Shown: positions 27,705 to 42,231 of the stretch, piece after piece
How the letters are laid out: each line of letters opens with the position of its first letter
Numbering within the stretch: the first letter of the stretch is position 1
DNA from: Halictus rubicundus
Lineage: Eukaryota; Arthropoda; Insecta; Hymenoptera; Halictidae
Direction of reading: 5' to 3'
Length of the DNA stretch: 64,000 nucleotides
Assembly (NCBI RefSeq): GCF_050948215.1
Contig: NW_027489065.1
Span: 1-64,000 of the forward strand
Made by a program: the position numbers and the translations under genes
The notes under the pieces: model-generated
Database searches by the model: none
Told to the model about the DNA's origin: nothing
What the model saw: only the letters and a program-made list of their open reading frames with translations

Positions 27705-30315
27705 TAGGATAGAGGATAGGATAGGATAGAGGATAGGATAGGATACAGGATAGGATAGGATGGAGGATAGGATAGGATAGAGGATAGGATAGAGGATAGC
27801 ATAGGATAGAGGATAGGATAGGACAGAGGATAGCATATGATAGAGGATAGGATAGGATAGAGGATAGGATAGGATAGAGGATAGGATAGGATAGAGGATA
27901 GGATAGGATAGAGGATAGGATAGGATAGAGGATAGGATAGGATAGAGGATAGGATAGGATATAGGATAGGATAGGATAGAGGATAGGATAGGATAGAGGA
28001 ATAGGATGGGATAGAGGATAGGATAGACGATAGGATAGGATAGAGCATAGGATAGGATGGAGGATAGGGTAGGATAGAGGATAGGATAGGATAGAGGATA
28101 GGATAGACGATAGGATAGGATAGAGGATAGGATAGGATAGAGGATAGAGGATAGGATAGGATAGAGGATAGAGGATAGGATAGGATAGAGGATAGGATAG
28201 GATAGAGGATAGGATAGGATAGAGGATAAGATAGGATAGAGGATAGGATAGGATAGAGGATAGGATAGGATACAGGATAGGATAGGATGGAGGATAGGAT
28301 AGGATAGAGGATAGGATAGGATAGAGGATAGGATAGAGGATTGGATAGGATACAGGATAGGATAGGATAGAGGATAGGATAGGGGATTTGATAGGATAGA
28401 GGATAGGATATGATAGAGGATAGGATAGGATAGAGGATAGGATAGAGGATAGCATAGGATAGAGGATAGCATAGGATAGAGGATAGGATAGGACAGAGGA
28501 TAGCATATGATAGAGGATAGGATAGGATAGAGGATAGGATAGGATAGAGGATAGGATAGGATAGATGATAGGATAGGATAGAGGATAGGATAGGATGGAG
28601 GATAGGATAGGATAGAGGATAGGATAGGATAGAGGATAGGATAGGATAGAGGATAGGATAGGATAGAGGATAGGTTAGGATAGAGGATAGGATAGGATAT
28701 AGGATAGGATAGGATAGAGGATAGGATAGGATAGAGGAATAGGATGGGATAGAGGATAGGATAGACGATAGGATAGGATAGAGCATAGGATAGGATGGAG
28801 GATAGGGTAGGATAGAGGATAGGATAGGATAGAGGATAGGATAGACGATAGGATAGGATAGAGGATAGGATAGGATAGAGGATAGGATAGGATAGAGGAT
28901 AGGATAGGATGGAGGATAGGATAGGATAGAGGATAGGATATGATAGAGGATAGGATAGGATAGAGGATAGGATAGGATAGAGGATAGGATAGGATAGAGG
29001 ATAGGATAGGATGGAGGATAGGATAGGATAGAGGATAGGATAGGATAGAGGATAGGATAGGATAGAGGATAGGATAGGATACAGGATAGGATAGGATGGA
29101 GGATAGGATAGGATAGAGGATAGGATAGAGGATAGCATAGGATAGAGGATAGGATAGGATAGAGGATAGGATAGGATATAGGATAGGATAGGATAGAGGA
29201 TAGGATAGGATAGAGGAATAGGATGGGATACAGGATAGGATAGACGATAGGATAGGATAGAGCATAGGATAGGATGGAGGATCGGATAGGATAGAGGATA
29301 GGATAGGATAGAGGATAGGATAGACGATAGGATAGGATAGAGGATAGGATAGGATAGAGGATAGAGGATAGGATAGGATAGAGGATAGAGGATAGGATAG
29401 GGTAGAGGATAGGATAGGATAGAGGATAGGATAGGATAGAGGATAGGATAGGATAGAGGATAGGATTGGACAGAGAATAGGGTAGGGGATTTGATAGGAT
29501 AGAGGATAGGATAGGATAGAAGATAGGATTGGATAGAGGATAGGATAGGATAGAGGATAGGATAGGATAGAGGACAGGATAGGATACAGGATTGGATAGG
29601 ATACAGGAAAGGATAGGATTGGGGATAGGATAGGATGGACGATAGGATAGGATAGAGGATAGGATAGGATAGAGGATAGGATAGGATACAGGATAGGATA
29701 GGATAGGATAGAGGATAGGATAGGGGATTTGATAGGATAGAGGATAGGATAGGATAGAGGATAGGATAGGATACAGGATAGGATAGGATAGAGGATAGGA
29801 TAGGATAGAGGATAGGATAGGATATAGGATAGGATAGGATAGAGGATAGGATAGGATAGAGGAATAGGATAGGATAGAGGATAGGATAGACGATAGGATG
29901 GGATAGAGCATAGGATAGGATAGAGGATAGGATAGGATAGAAGATAGGATAGGATAGAGGATAGGATAGGATAGAGGATAGGAAAGGATAGAGGATAGGA
30001 TAGGATAGAGGATAGGATAGGATAGAGGATAGGATAGGATATAGGATAGGATAGGATAGAGGATAGGATAGGATAGAGGATAGGATAGGATAGAGGAATA
30101 GGATGGGATAGAGGATAGGATAGACGATAGGATAGGATAGAGCATAGGATAGGATGGAGGATAGGGTAGGATAGAGGATAGGATAGGATAGAGGATAGGA
30201 TAGGATAGAGGATAGGATAGGATAGAGGATAAGATAGGATAGAGGATAGGATAGGATAGAGGATAGGATAGGATACAGGATAGGATAGGATGGAGGATAG
30301 GATAGGATAGAGGAT
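27705..30315 (+). repeat. 2,530-bp higher-order unit G, copy 2
   Basis: This is the second tandem copy of the unit starting near 25175, running about 80 bases beyond one full period. Inside it, 29286-29996 is found again at 32046-32756, and similar material carrying the rare ATCGGATAGG variant is at about 36.84-37.6 kb. Confidence 0.93.
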
Positions 30316-32045
30316 AGGATAGGATAGAGGATAGGATAGAGGATTGGATAGGATACAGGATAGGATAGGATAGAGGATAGGATAGGGGATTTGATAGGAT
30401 AGAGGATAGGATATGATAGAGGATAGGATAGGATAGAGGATAGGATAGAGGATAGCATAGGATAGAGGATAGCATAGGATAGAGGATAGGATAGGACAGA
30501 GGATAGCATATGATAGAGGATAGGATAGGATAGAGGATAGGATAGGATAGAGGATAGGATAGGATAGATGATAGGATAGGATAGAGGATAGGATAGGATG
30601 GAGGATAGGATAGGATAGAGGATAGGATAGGATAGAGGATAGGATAGGATAGAGGATAGGATAGGATAGAGGATAGGTTAGGATAGAGGATAGGATAGGA
30701 TATAGGATAGGATAGGATAGAGGATAGGATAGGATAGAGGAATAGGATGGGATAGAGGATAGGATAGACGATAGGATAGGATAGAGCATAGGATAGGATG
30801 GAGGATAGGGTAGGATAGAGGATAGGATAGGATAGAGGATAGGATAGACGATAGGATAGGATAGAGGATAGGATAGGATAGAGGATAGGATAGGATAGAG
30901 GATAGGATAGGATGGAGGATAGGATAGGATAGAGGATAGGATAGGATAGAGGATAGGATAGGATAGAGGATAGGAAAGGATAGAGGATAGGATAGGATAG
31001 AGGATAGGATAGGATAGAGGATAGGATAGGATATAGGATAGGATAGGATAGAGGATAGGATAGGATAGAGGAATAGGATGGGATAGAGGATAGGATAGAC
31101 GATAGGATAGGATAGAGCATAGGATAGGATGGAGGATAGGGTAGGATAGAGGATAGGATAGGATAGAGGATAGGATAGACGATAGGATAGGATAGAGGAT
31201 AGGATAGGATAGAGGATAGAGGATAGGATAGGATAGAGGATAGAGGATAGGATAGGATAGAGGATAGGATAGGATAGAGGATAGGATAGGATAGAGGATA
31301 AGATAGGATAGAGGATAGGATAGGATAGAGGATAGGATAGGATAGAGGATAGGATAGGATAGAGGATAGGAAAGGATAGAGGATAGGATAGGATAGAGGA
31401 TAGGATAGGATAGAGGATAGGATAGGATATAGGATAGGATAGGATAGAGGATAGGATAGGATAGAGGAATAGGATGGGATAGAGGATAGGATAGACGATA
31501 GGATAGGATAGAGCATAGGATAGGATGGAGGATAGGGTAGGATAGAGGATAGGATAGGATAGAGGATAGGATAGACGATAGGATAGGATAGAGGATAGGA
31601 TAGGATAGAGGATAGAGGATAGGATAGGATAGAGGATAGAGGATAGGATAGGATAGAGGATAGGATAGGATAGAGGATAGGATAGGATAGAGGATAAGAT
31701 AGGATAGAGGATAGGATAGGATAGAGGATAGGATAGGATACAAGATAGGATAGGATGGAGGATAGGATAGGATAGAGGATAGGATAGGATAGAGGATAGG
31801 ATAGAGGATTGGATAGGATACAGGATAGGATAGGATAGGGGATTTGATAGGATAGAGGATAGGATATGATAGAGGATAGGATAGGATAGAGGATAGGATA
31901 GAGGATAGCATAGGATAGAGGATAGGATAGGACAGAGGATAGCATATGATAGAGGATAGGATAGGATAGAGGATAGGATAGGATAGAGGATAGGATAGGA
32001 TAGAGGATAGGATAGGATAGAGGATAGGATAGGATAGAGGATAGG

Positions 32046-32756
32046 ATAGGATAGAGGATAGGATAGGATAGAGGATAGGATAGACGATAGGATAGGATAG
32101 AGGATAGGATAGGATAGAGGATAGAGGATAGGATAGGATAGAGGATAGAGGATAGGATAGGGTAGAGGATAGGATAGGATAGAGGATAGGATAGGATAGA
32201 GGATAGGATAGGATAGAGGATAGGATTGGACAGAGAATAGGGTAGGGGATTTGATAGGATAGAGGATAGGATAGGATAGAAGATAGGATTGGATAGAGGA
32301 TAGGATAGGATAGAGGATAGGATAGGATAGAGGACAGGATAGGATACAGGATTGGATAGGATACAGGAAAGGATAGGATTGGGGATAGGATAGGATGGAC
32401 GATAGGATAGGATAGAGGATAGGATAGGATAGAGGATAGGATAGGATACAGGATAGGATAGGATAGGATAGAGGATAGGATAGGGGATTTGATAGGATAG
32501 AGGATAGGATAGGATAGAGGATAGGATAGGATACAGGATAGGATAGGATAGTGGATAGGATAGGATAGAGGATAGGATAGGATATAGGATAGGATAGGAT
32601 AGAGGATAGGATAGGATAGAGGAATAGGATAGGATAGAGGATAGGATAGACGATAGGATGGGATAGAGCATAGGATAGGATAGAGGATAGGATAGGATAG
32701 AAGATAGGATAGAATAGAGGATAGGATAGGATAGAGGATAGGATAGGATAGAGGAT
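32046..32756 (+). repeat. Partial third copy of unit G interior (2,760-bp offset)
   Basis: This 711-base stretch matches 29286-29996 (and so 26756-27466). Observed differences are GTGGATAGG at 32551 for GAGGATAGG, AGAATAGAGG at 32710 for AGGATAGAGG, and GGATAGG for GGAAAGG near 32740. It begins just after the position of the ATCGG variant, which it lacks. Confidence 0.85.
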
Positions 32757-33724
32757 AGAGGATAGGATTGGATAGTGGATAGGATAGGATAGAGGATAGG
32801 ATAGGATAGAGGATAGGATAGGCGATAGGATAGGATAGAGGATTGGATAGGATAGAGGATAGATGATAGGATAGGATAGAGGATAGGATAGGGGATTTGA
32901 TAGGATAGAGGATAGGATAGGATAGAGGATAGGATAGGATACAGGATAGGATAGGATAGAGGATAGGATAGGATAGAGGATAGCATAGGATAGAGGATAG
33001 GATAGGATACAGGATAGGATAGGATAGAGGATAGGATAGGATAGAGGATACGATAGGATAGAGGATAGGATAGGATAGAGGATAGGATGGGATACAGGAT
33101 AGGATAGGATGGAGGATAGGATAGGATAGAGGATAGGATAGAGGATAGCATAGGATAGAGGATAGGATAGGACAGAGGATAGCATATGATAGAGGATAGG
33201 ATAGGATAGAGGATAGGATAGGATAGAGGATAGGATAGGATAGAGGATAGGATAGGATAGAGGATAGGATAGGATAGAGTATAGGATAGGATAAGATAAA
33301 AGGATAGGATCGAATAGAGGATAGGATAGGATAGAGGACAGGAGAGGATACAGGATTGGATAGGATACAGGAAAGGATAGGATTGAGGATAGGATAGGAT
33401 GGAGGATAGGATAGGATAGAGGATAGGATAGGATAGAGGATAGGATAGACGATAGGATAGGATAGAGGATAGGATAGAGGATAGCATAGGATAGAGGATA
33501 GGATAGGACAGAGGATAGCATAGGATAGAGGATAGGATAGGACAGAGGATAGTATAGGATAGAGGATAGGATAGGATAGAGGATAGGATAGGATACAGGA
33601 TAGGATAGGATGGAGGATAGGATAGGATAGAGGATAGGATAGAGTATAGCATAGGATAGAGGATAGGATAGGACAGAGGATAGCATATGATAGAGGATAG
33701 GATAGGATAGAGGATAGGATAGGA

Positions 33725-34309
33725 TAGAGGATAGGATAGGATAGAGGATAGGATAGGATATAGGATAGGATAGGATAGAGGATAGGATAGGATAGAGGAA
33801 TAGGATGGGATAGAGGATAGGATAGACGATAGGATAGGATAGAGCATAGGATAGGATGGAGGATAGGGTAGGATAGAGGATAGGATAGGAGAGAGGATAG
33901 GATAGACGATAGGATAGGATAGAGGATAGGATAGGATAGAGGATAGAGGATAGGATAGGATAGAGGATAGAGGATAGGATAGGATAGAGGATAGGATAGG
34001 ATAGAGGATAGGATAGGATAGAGGATAAGATAGGATAGAGGATAGGATAGGATAGAGGATAGGATAGGATACAGGATAGGATAGGATGGAGGATAGGATA
34101 GGATAGAGGATAGGATAGGATAGAGGATAGGATAGAGGATTGGATAGGATACAGGATAGGATAGGATAGAGGATAGGATAGGGGATTTGATAGGATAGAG
34201 GATAGGATATGATAGAGGATAGGATAGGATAGAGGATAGGATAGAGGATAGCATAGGATAGAGGATAGCATAGGATAGAGGATAGGATAGGACAGAGGAT
34301 AGCATATGA
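33725..34309 (+). repeat. 585-bp tandem unit H, copy 1
   Basis: The GAATAGGATGGG, GAGCATAGG, GAGGATTGG (34138), GGGGATTTG and doubled AGCATAGG (34250) markers recur 585 bases downstream. One difference is GGAGAGAGG near 33889 in this copy, where the other has the usual GATAGAGG. Confidence 0.9.
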
Positions 34310-34929
34310 TAGAGGATAGGATAGGATAGAGGATAGGATAGGATATAGGATAGGATAGGATAGAGGATAGGATAGGATAGAGGAATAGGATGGGATAGAG
34401 GATAGGATAGACGATAGGATAGGATAGAGCATAGGATAGGATGGAGGATAGGGTAGGATAGAGGATAGGATAGGATAGAGGATAGGATAGACGATAGGAT
34501 AGGATAGAGGATAGGATAGGATAGAGGATAGAGGATAGGATAGGATAGAGGATAGAGGATAGGATAGGATAGAGGATAGGATAGGATAGAGGATAGGATA
34601 GGATAGAGGATAAGATAGGATAGAGGATAGGATAGGATAGAGGATAGGATAGGATACAGGATAGGATAGGATGGAGGATAGGATAGGATAGAGGATAGGA
34701 TAGGATAGAGGATAGGATAGAGGATTGGATAGGATACAGGATAGGATAGGATAGAGGATAGGATAGGGGATTTGATAGGATAGAGGATAGGATATGATAG
34801 AGGATAGGATAGGATAGAGGATAGGATAGAGGATAGCATAGGATAGAGGATAGCATAGGATAGAGGATAGGATAGGACAGAGGATAGCATATGATAGAGG
34901 ATAGGATAGGATAGAGGATAGGATAGGAT
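34310..34929 (+). repeat. 585-bp tandem unit H, copy 2
   Basis: This is the direct tandem partner of 33725-34309; the match continues about 35 bases past one period. Its end runs into AGATGATAGG (34948), the same order of variants that follows the doubled AGCATAGG in unit G, so H and G share ancestry. Confidence 0.9.
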
Positions 34930-36839
34930 AGAGGATAGGATAGGATAGATGATAGGATAGGATAGAGGATAGGATAGGATGGAGGATAGGATAGGATAGA
35001 GGATAGGATAGGATAGAGGATAGGATAGGATAGAGGATAGGATAGGATAGAGGATAGGATAGGATACAGGATAGGATAGGATGGAGGATAGGATAGGATA
35101 GAGGATAGGATAGAGGATAGCATAGGATAGAGGATAGGATAGGACAGAGGATAGCATATGATAGAGGATAGGATAGGATAGAGGATAGGATAGGATAGAG
35201 GATAGGATAGGATAGAGGATAGGAAAGGATAGAGGATAGGGTAGGATAGAGGATAGGATAGGATAGAGGATAGGATAGGATATAGGATAGGATAGGATAG
35301 AGGATAGGATAGGATAGAGGAATAGGATGGGATAGAGGATAGGATAGACGATAGGATAGGATAGAGCATAGGATAGGATGGAGGATAGGGTAGGATAGAG
35401 GATAGGATAGGATAGAGGATAGGATAGACGATAGGATAGGATAGAGGATAGGTTAGGATAGAGGATAGAGGATAGGATAGGATAGAGGATAGAGGATAGG
35501 ATAGGATAGAGGATAGGATAGGATAGAGGATAGGATAGGATAGAGGATAAGATAGGATAGAGGATAGGATAGGATAGAGGATAGGATAGGATACAGGATA
35601 GGATAGGATGGAGGATAGGATAGGATAGAGGATAGGATAGGATAGAGGATAGGATAGAGGATTGGATAGGATACAGGATAGGATAGGATAGAGGATAGGA
35701 TAGGGGATTTGATAGGATAGAGGATAGGATATGATAGAGGATAGGATAGGATAGAGGATAGGATAGAGGATAGCATAGGATAGAGGATAGGATAGGACAG
35801 AGGATAGCATATGATAGAGGATAGGATAGGATAGAGGATAGGATAGGATAGAGGATAGGATAGGATAGAGGATAGGATAGGATAGAGGATAGGATAGGAT
35901 GGAGGATAGGATAGGATAGAGGATAGGATAGGATAGAGGATAGGATAGGATAGAGGATAGGATAGGATAGAGGATAGGATAGGATAGAGGATAGGATAGG
36001 ATATAGGATAGGATAGGATAGAGGATAGGATAGGATAGAGGAATAGGATGGGATAGAGGATAGGATAGACGATAGGATAGGATAGAGCATAGGATAGGAT
36101 GGAGGATAGGGTAGGATAGAGGATAGGATAGGATAGAGGATAGGATAGACGATAGGATAGGATAGAGGATAGGATAGGATAGAGGATAGAGGATAGGATA
36201 GGATAGAGGATAGAGGATAGGATAGGATAGAGGATAGGATTGGACAGAGAATAGGGTAGTGGATTTGATAGAATAGAGGATAGGATAGGATAGAAGATAG
36301 GATAGGATAGAGGATAGGATAGGATATAGGATAGGATAGGATAGAGGACAGGATAGGATACAGGATTGGATAGGATACAGGAAAGGATAGGATTGAGGAT
36401 AGGATAGGATGGAGGATAGGATAGGATAGAGGATAGGATAGGATACAGGATAGGATAGACGATAGGATAGGATAGAGGATTGGATAGGATAGAGGATAGA
36501 TGATAGGATAGGATAGAGGATAGAGGATAGGATAGGGGATTTGATAGGATAGAGGATAGGATAGGATAGAAGATAGGATAGGATAGAGGATAGGATAGGA
36601 TAGAGGATAGGATAGGATAGAGGATAGGATAGGATAGAGGACAGGATAGGATACAGGATTGGATAGGATAGAGGATAGGATTGGACAGAGAATAAGGTAG
36701 GGGATTTGATAGGATAGAGGATAGGATAGGATAGAGGATAGGATAGGATAGAGGATAGGATAGGATATAGGATAGGATAGGATAGAGGATAGGATAGGAT
36801 AGAGGAATAGGATGGGATACAGGATAGGATAGACGATAG

Positions 36840-37600
36840 GATAGGATAGAGCATAGGATAGGATGGAGGATCGGATAGGATAGAGGATAGGATAGGATAG
36901 AGGATAGGATAGACGATAGGATAGGATAGAGGATAGGATAGGATAGAGGATAGAGGATAGGATAGGATAGAGGATAGAGGATAGGATAGGGTAGAGGATA
37001 GGATAGGATAGAGGATAGGATAGGATAGAGGATAGGATAGGATAGAGGATAGGATTGGACAGAGAATAGGGTAGGGGATTTGATAGGATAGAGGATAGGA
37101 TAGGATAGAAGATAGGATTGGATAGAGGATAGGATAGGATAGAGGATAGGATAGGATAGAGGACAGGATAGGATACAGGATTGGATAGGATACAGGAAAG
37201 GATAGGATTGGGGATAGGATAGGATGGACGATAGGATAGGATAGAGGATAGGATAGGATAGAGGATAGGATAGGATACAGGATAGGATAGGATAGGATAG
37301 AGGATAGGATAGGGGATTTGATAGGATAGAGGATAGGATAGGATAGAGGATAGGATAGGATACAGGATAGGATAGGATAGAGGATAGGATAGGATAGAGG
37401 ATAGGATAGAGGATAGGATAGGATAGAGGATAGGATAGGATATAGGATAGGATAGGATAGAGGATAGGATAGGATAGAGGAATAGGATAGGATAGAGGAT
37501 AGGATAGACGATAGGATGGGATAGAGCATAGGATAGGATAGAGGATAGGATAGGATAGAAGATAGGATAGAATAGAGGATAGGATAGGATAGAGGATAGG
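36840..37600 (+). repeat. Dispersed relative of unit G with the ATCGG variant
   Basis: This carries GGATGGAGGATCGG (36862), GGGTAGAGG, GACAGAGAATAGGG, GGATTGGGG and ATGGGATAGAGCATAGG in the same order as 29.27-29.92 kb, at an offset of 7,589 bases that becomes 7,618 toward the end because of a 29-base length difference. GATCGG sites of this kind occur only here and in the two unit G copies. Confidence 0.78.
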
Positions 37601-38040
37601 ATAGGATAGAGGATAGAGGATAGGATTGGATAGTGGATAGGATAGGATAGAGGATAGGATAGAATAGAGGATAGGATAGACGATAGGATAGGATAGAGGA
37701 TTGGATAGGATAGAGGATAGATGATAGGATAGGATAGAGGATAGGATAGGGGATTTGATAGGATAGAGGATAGGATAGGATAGAGGATAGGATAGGATAC
37801 AGGATAGGATAGGATAGAGGATAGGATAGGATAGAGGATAGGATAGGATAGAGGATAGGATAGGATACAGGATAGGATAGGATAGAGGATAGGATAGGAT
37901 AGAGGATAGGATAGGATAGAGGATAGGATAGGATAGAGGATAGGATAGGATAGAGGATAGGATAGGATAGAGGATAGGATAGGATATAGGATAGGATAGG
38001 ATAGAGGATAGGATAGGATAGAGGATAAGATAGGATAGAG

Positions 38041-38390
38041 GATAGGATAGGATAGAGGATAGGTTAGGATACAGGATAGGATAGGATGGAGGATAGGATA
38101 GGATAGAGGATAAGATAGGATAGAGGATAGGATAGGATAGAGGATAGGATAGGATACAGGATAGGATAGGATGGAGGATAGGATAGGGTAGAGGATAGGA
38201 TTGGATAGAGGATAGGATAGAGGATTGGATAGGATACAGGATAGGATAGGATAGAGGATAGGATATGGGATTTGATAGGATAGAGGATAGGATATGATAC
38301 AGGATAGGATAGGATGGAGGATAGGATAGGATAGAGGATAGGATAGGATAGAGGATAGGATAGAGGATTGGATAGGATACAAGATAGGAT
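38041..38390 (+). repeat. Higher-order duplication I, copy 1 (1,555-bp spacing)
   Basis: The stretch matches 39596-39945, including GGTTAGG (38063/39618), GGATAAG and ATATGATACAGG. It has TATGGGATTTG where the partner has TAGGGGATTTG, and ends with CAAGATAGG against CAGGATAGG. Confidence 0.82.
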
Positions 38391-38744
38391 AGGATAGAGG
38401 ATAGGATAGGGGATTTGATAGGATAGAGGATAGGATATGATAGAGGATAGGATAGGATAGAGGATAGGATAGAGGATAGCATAGGATAGAGGATAGGATA
38501 GGACAGAGGATAGCATATGATAGAGGATAGGATAGGATAGAGGATAGGATAGGATAGAGGATAGGATAGGATAGAGGATAGGATAGGATAGAGGATAGGA
38601 TAGGATAGAGGATAGGATAGGATATAGGATAGGATAGGATAGAGGATAGGATAGGATAGAGGAATAGGATGGGATAGAGGATAGGATAGACGATAGGATA
38701 GGATAGAGCATAGGATAGGATGGAGGATAGGGTAGGATAGAGGA

Positions 38745-39093
38745 TAGGATAGGATAGAGGATAGGATAGGATAGAGGATACGATAGGATAGAGGATAGGA
38801 TAGGATAAAGGATAGGATTGGACAGAGAATAGGGTAGTGGATTTGATAGGATAGAGGATAGGATAGGATAGAAGATAGGATAGGATAGAGGATAGGATAG
38901 GATATAGGATAGGATAGGATAGAGGACAGGATAGGATACAGGATTGGATAGGATACAGGAAAGGATAGGATTGAGGATAGGATAGGATGGAGGATAGGAT
39001 AGGATAGAGGATAGGATAGGATACAGGATAGGATAGACGATAGGATAGGATAGAGGATTGGATAGGATAGAGGATAGATGATAGGATAGGATA
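38745..39093 (+). repeat. Higher-order duplication J, copy 1 (1,200-bp spacing)
   Basis: This matches 39945-40293 with GGATTGGACAG (38815/40015), CAGGAAAGG and AGATGATAGG in register. One difference is GATACGATAGG here for GATAAGATAGG in the partner near 38780/39980. Confidence 0.82.
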
Positions 39094-39595
39094 GAGGATA
39101 GAGGATAGGATAGGGGATTTGATAGGATAGAGGATAGGATAGGATAGAAGATAGGATAGGATAGAGGATAGGATAGGATAGAGGATAGGATAGAATAGAG
39201 GATAGGATAGGATAGAGGATAGGATAGGATAGAGGATAGAGGATAGGATTGGATAGTGGATAGGATAGGATAGAGGATAGGATAGGATAGAGGATAGGAT
39301 AGACGATAGGATAGGATAGAGGATTGGATAGGATAGAGGATAGATGATAGGATAGGATAGAGGATAGGATAGGGGATTTGATAGGATAGAGGATAGGATA
39401 GGATAGAGGATAGGATAGGATACAGGATAGGATAGGATAGAGGATAGGATAGGATAGAGGATAGGATAGGATAGAGGATAGGATAGGATACAGGATAGGA
39501 TAGGATAGAGGATAGGATAGGATAGAGGATAGGATAGGATAGAGGATAGGATAGGATAGAGGATAGGATAGGATAGAGGATAGGATAGGATAGAG

Positions 39596-39945
39596 GATAG
39601 GATAGGATAGAGGATAGGTTAGGATACAGGATAGGATAGGATGGAGGATAGGATAGGATAGAGGATAAGATAGGATAGAGGATAGGATAGGATAGAGGAT
39701 AGGATAGGATACAGGATAGGATAGGATGGAGGATAGGATAGGATAGAGGATAGGATAGGATAGAGGATAGGATAGAGGATTGGATAGGATACAGGATAGG
39801 ATAGGATAGAGGATAGGATAGGGGATTTGATAGGATAGAGGATAGGATATGATACAGGATAGGATAGGATGGAGGATAGGATAGAATAGAGGATAGGATA
39901 GGATAGAGGATAGGATAGAGGATTGGATAGGATACAGGATAGGAT
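39596..39945 (+). repeat. Higher-order duplication I, copy 2 (1,555-bp spacing)
   Basis: This is the partner of 38041-38390. Immediately after it, 39945-40293 is a copy of 38745-39093 at a different offset (1,200), so about 355 bases present between the two blocks at 38.4-38.7 kb are missing here. Confidence 0.82.
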
Positions 39946-40293
39946 AGGATAGGATAGAGGATAGGATAGGATAGAGGATAAGATAGGATAGAGGATAGGA
40001 TAGGATAGAGGATAGGATTGGACAGAGAATAGGGTAGTGGATTTGATAGGATAGAGGATAGGATAGGATAGAAGATAGGATAGGATAGAGGATAGGATAG
40101 GATATAGGATAGGATAGGATAGAGGACAGGATAGGATACAGGATTGGATAGGATACAGGAAAGGATAGGATTGAGGATAGGATAGGATGGAGGATAGGAT
40201 AGGATAGAGGATAGGATAGGATACAGGATAGGATAGACGATAGGATAGGATAGAGGATTGGATAGGATAGAGGATAGATGATAGGATAGGATA
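39945..40293 (+). repeat. Higher-order duplication J, copy 2 (1,200-bp spacing)
   Basis: This is the partner of 38745-39093 and abuts duplication I copy 2. The match ends just after AGATGATAGGATAGG, where copy 1 goes on with a GAGGATAGAGGATA step. Confidence 0.82.
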
Positions 40294-41708
40294 GGATAGA
40301 GGATAGGATAGGGGATTTGATAGGATAGAGGATAGGATAGGATAGAGGATAGGATAGGATACAGGATAGGATAGGATAGAGGATAGGATAGGATAGAGGA
40401 TAGGATAGGATAGAGGACAGGATAGGATAGAGGATAGGATAGGATAGAGGAATAGGATAGGATAGAGGATAGGATAGACGATAGGATGGGATAGAGCATA
40501 GGATAGGATAGAGGATAGGATAGGATAGAAGATAGGATAGAATAGAGGATAGGATAGGATAGAGGATAGGATAGGATAGAGGATAGGATAGGATAGAGGA
40601 ATAGGATAGGATAGAGGATAGGATAGACGATAGGATAGGATAGAGCATAGGATAGGATAGAGGATGGGATAGGATAGAGGACAGGATAGGATACAGGATT
40701 GGATAGGATACAGGAAAGGATAGGATTGAGGATAGGATAGGATGGAGGATAGGATAGGATAGAGGATAGGATAGGATAGAGGATAGGATAGACGATAGGA
40801 TAGGATAGCGGATAGGATAGGATAGAGGATAGAGGATAGGATAGGATAGAGGATAGAGGATAGGATAGGATAGAGGATAGGATACGATAGAGGATAGGAT
40901 AGGATAGAGGATAGGATAGGACAGAGGATAGGGTTGGGGATTTGATAGGATGGAGGATAGGATAGGATAGAAGATGGGATAGGATAGAGGATACGATAGG
41001 ATAGAGGATAGGATAGGATAGAGGATAGGATAGGGGATTTGATAGGATAGAGGATAGGATAGGATAGAGTATAGGATAGGATAAGATAAAAGGATAGGAT
41101 CGAATAGAGGATAGGATAGGATAGAGGACAGGAGAGGATACAGGATTGGATAGGATACAGGAAAGGATAGGATTGAGGATAGGATAGGATGGAGGATAGG
41201 ATAGGATAGAGGATAGGATAGGATAGAGGATAGGATAGACGATAGGATAGGATAGAGGATAGGATAGAGGATAGCATAGGATAGAGGATAGGATAGGACA
41301 GAGGATAGCATAGGATAGAGGATAGGATAGGACAGAGGATAGGATAGGATAGAGGATAGGATAGGATAGAGGATAGGATAGGATACAGGATAGGATAGGA
41401 TGGAGGATAGGATAGGATAGAGGATAGGATAGGATAGAGGATAGGATAGAGGATTGGATAGGATACAGGATAGGATAGGATAGAGGATAGGATAGGGGAT
41501 TTGATAGGATAGAGGATAGGATATGATAGAGGATAGGATAGGATAGAGGATAGGATAGAGGATAGCATAGGATAGAGGATAGGATAGGACAGAGGATAGC
41601 ATATGATAGAGGATAGGATAGGATAGAGGATACGATAGGATAGAGGATAGGATAGGATAGAGGATAGGATAGGATAGAGGATAGGATAGGATAGAGGATA
41701 GGATAGGA
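40281..41708 (+). repeat. Higher-order duplication K, copy 1 (about 2.0-kb spacing)
   Basis: Markers GGGGATTTG (40311), GAGGATGGG (40660), AGCGG (40807), GATACGATAG and AGGGTTGGGG (40930) match 42310 onward at offset 2,029; after about 41.0 kb the AAGATAAAAGG cassette, ATCGAATAGAGG and GATACGATAGG (41629) match at offset 1,932. The change means 97 bases at about 40.95-41.06 kb here are absent from the other copy. Confidence 0.86.
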
Positions 41709-42231
41709 TAGGATAGAGGATAGGATAGACGATAGGATAGGATAGAGGATAGGATAGGATAGAGGATAGAGGATAGGATAGGATAGAGGATAGAGGATAG
41801 GATAGGATAGAGGATAGGATAGGATAGAGGATAGGATAGGATAGAGGATAGGATAGGATAGAGGATAGAGGATAGGATAGGATAGAGGATAGAGGATAGG
41901 ATAGGGTAGAGGATAGGATAGGATAGAGCATAGGATAGGATGGAGGATAGGGTAGGATAGAGGATAGGATAGGATAGAGGATAGGATAGACGATAGGATA
42001 GGATAGAGGATAGGATAGGATAGAGGATAGAGGATAGGATAGGATAGAGGATAGAGGATAGGATAGGATAGAGGATAGGATAGGATAGAGGATAGGATAG
42101 GATAGAGGATAGAGGATAGGATAGGATAGAGGATAGAGGATAGGATAGGGTAGAGGATAGGATAGGATAGAGGATAGGATAGGATAGAGGACAGGATAGG
42201 ATACAGGATTGGATAGGATACAGGAAAGGAT

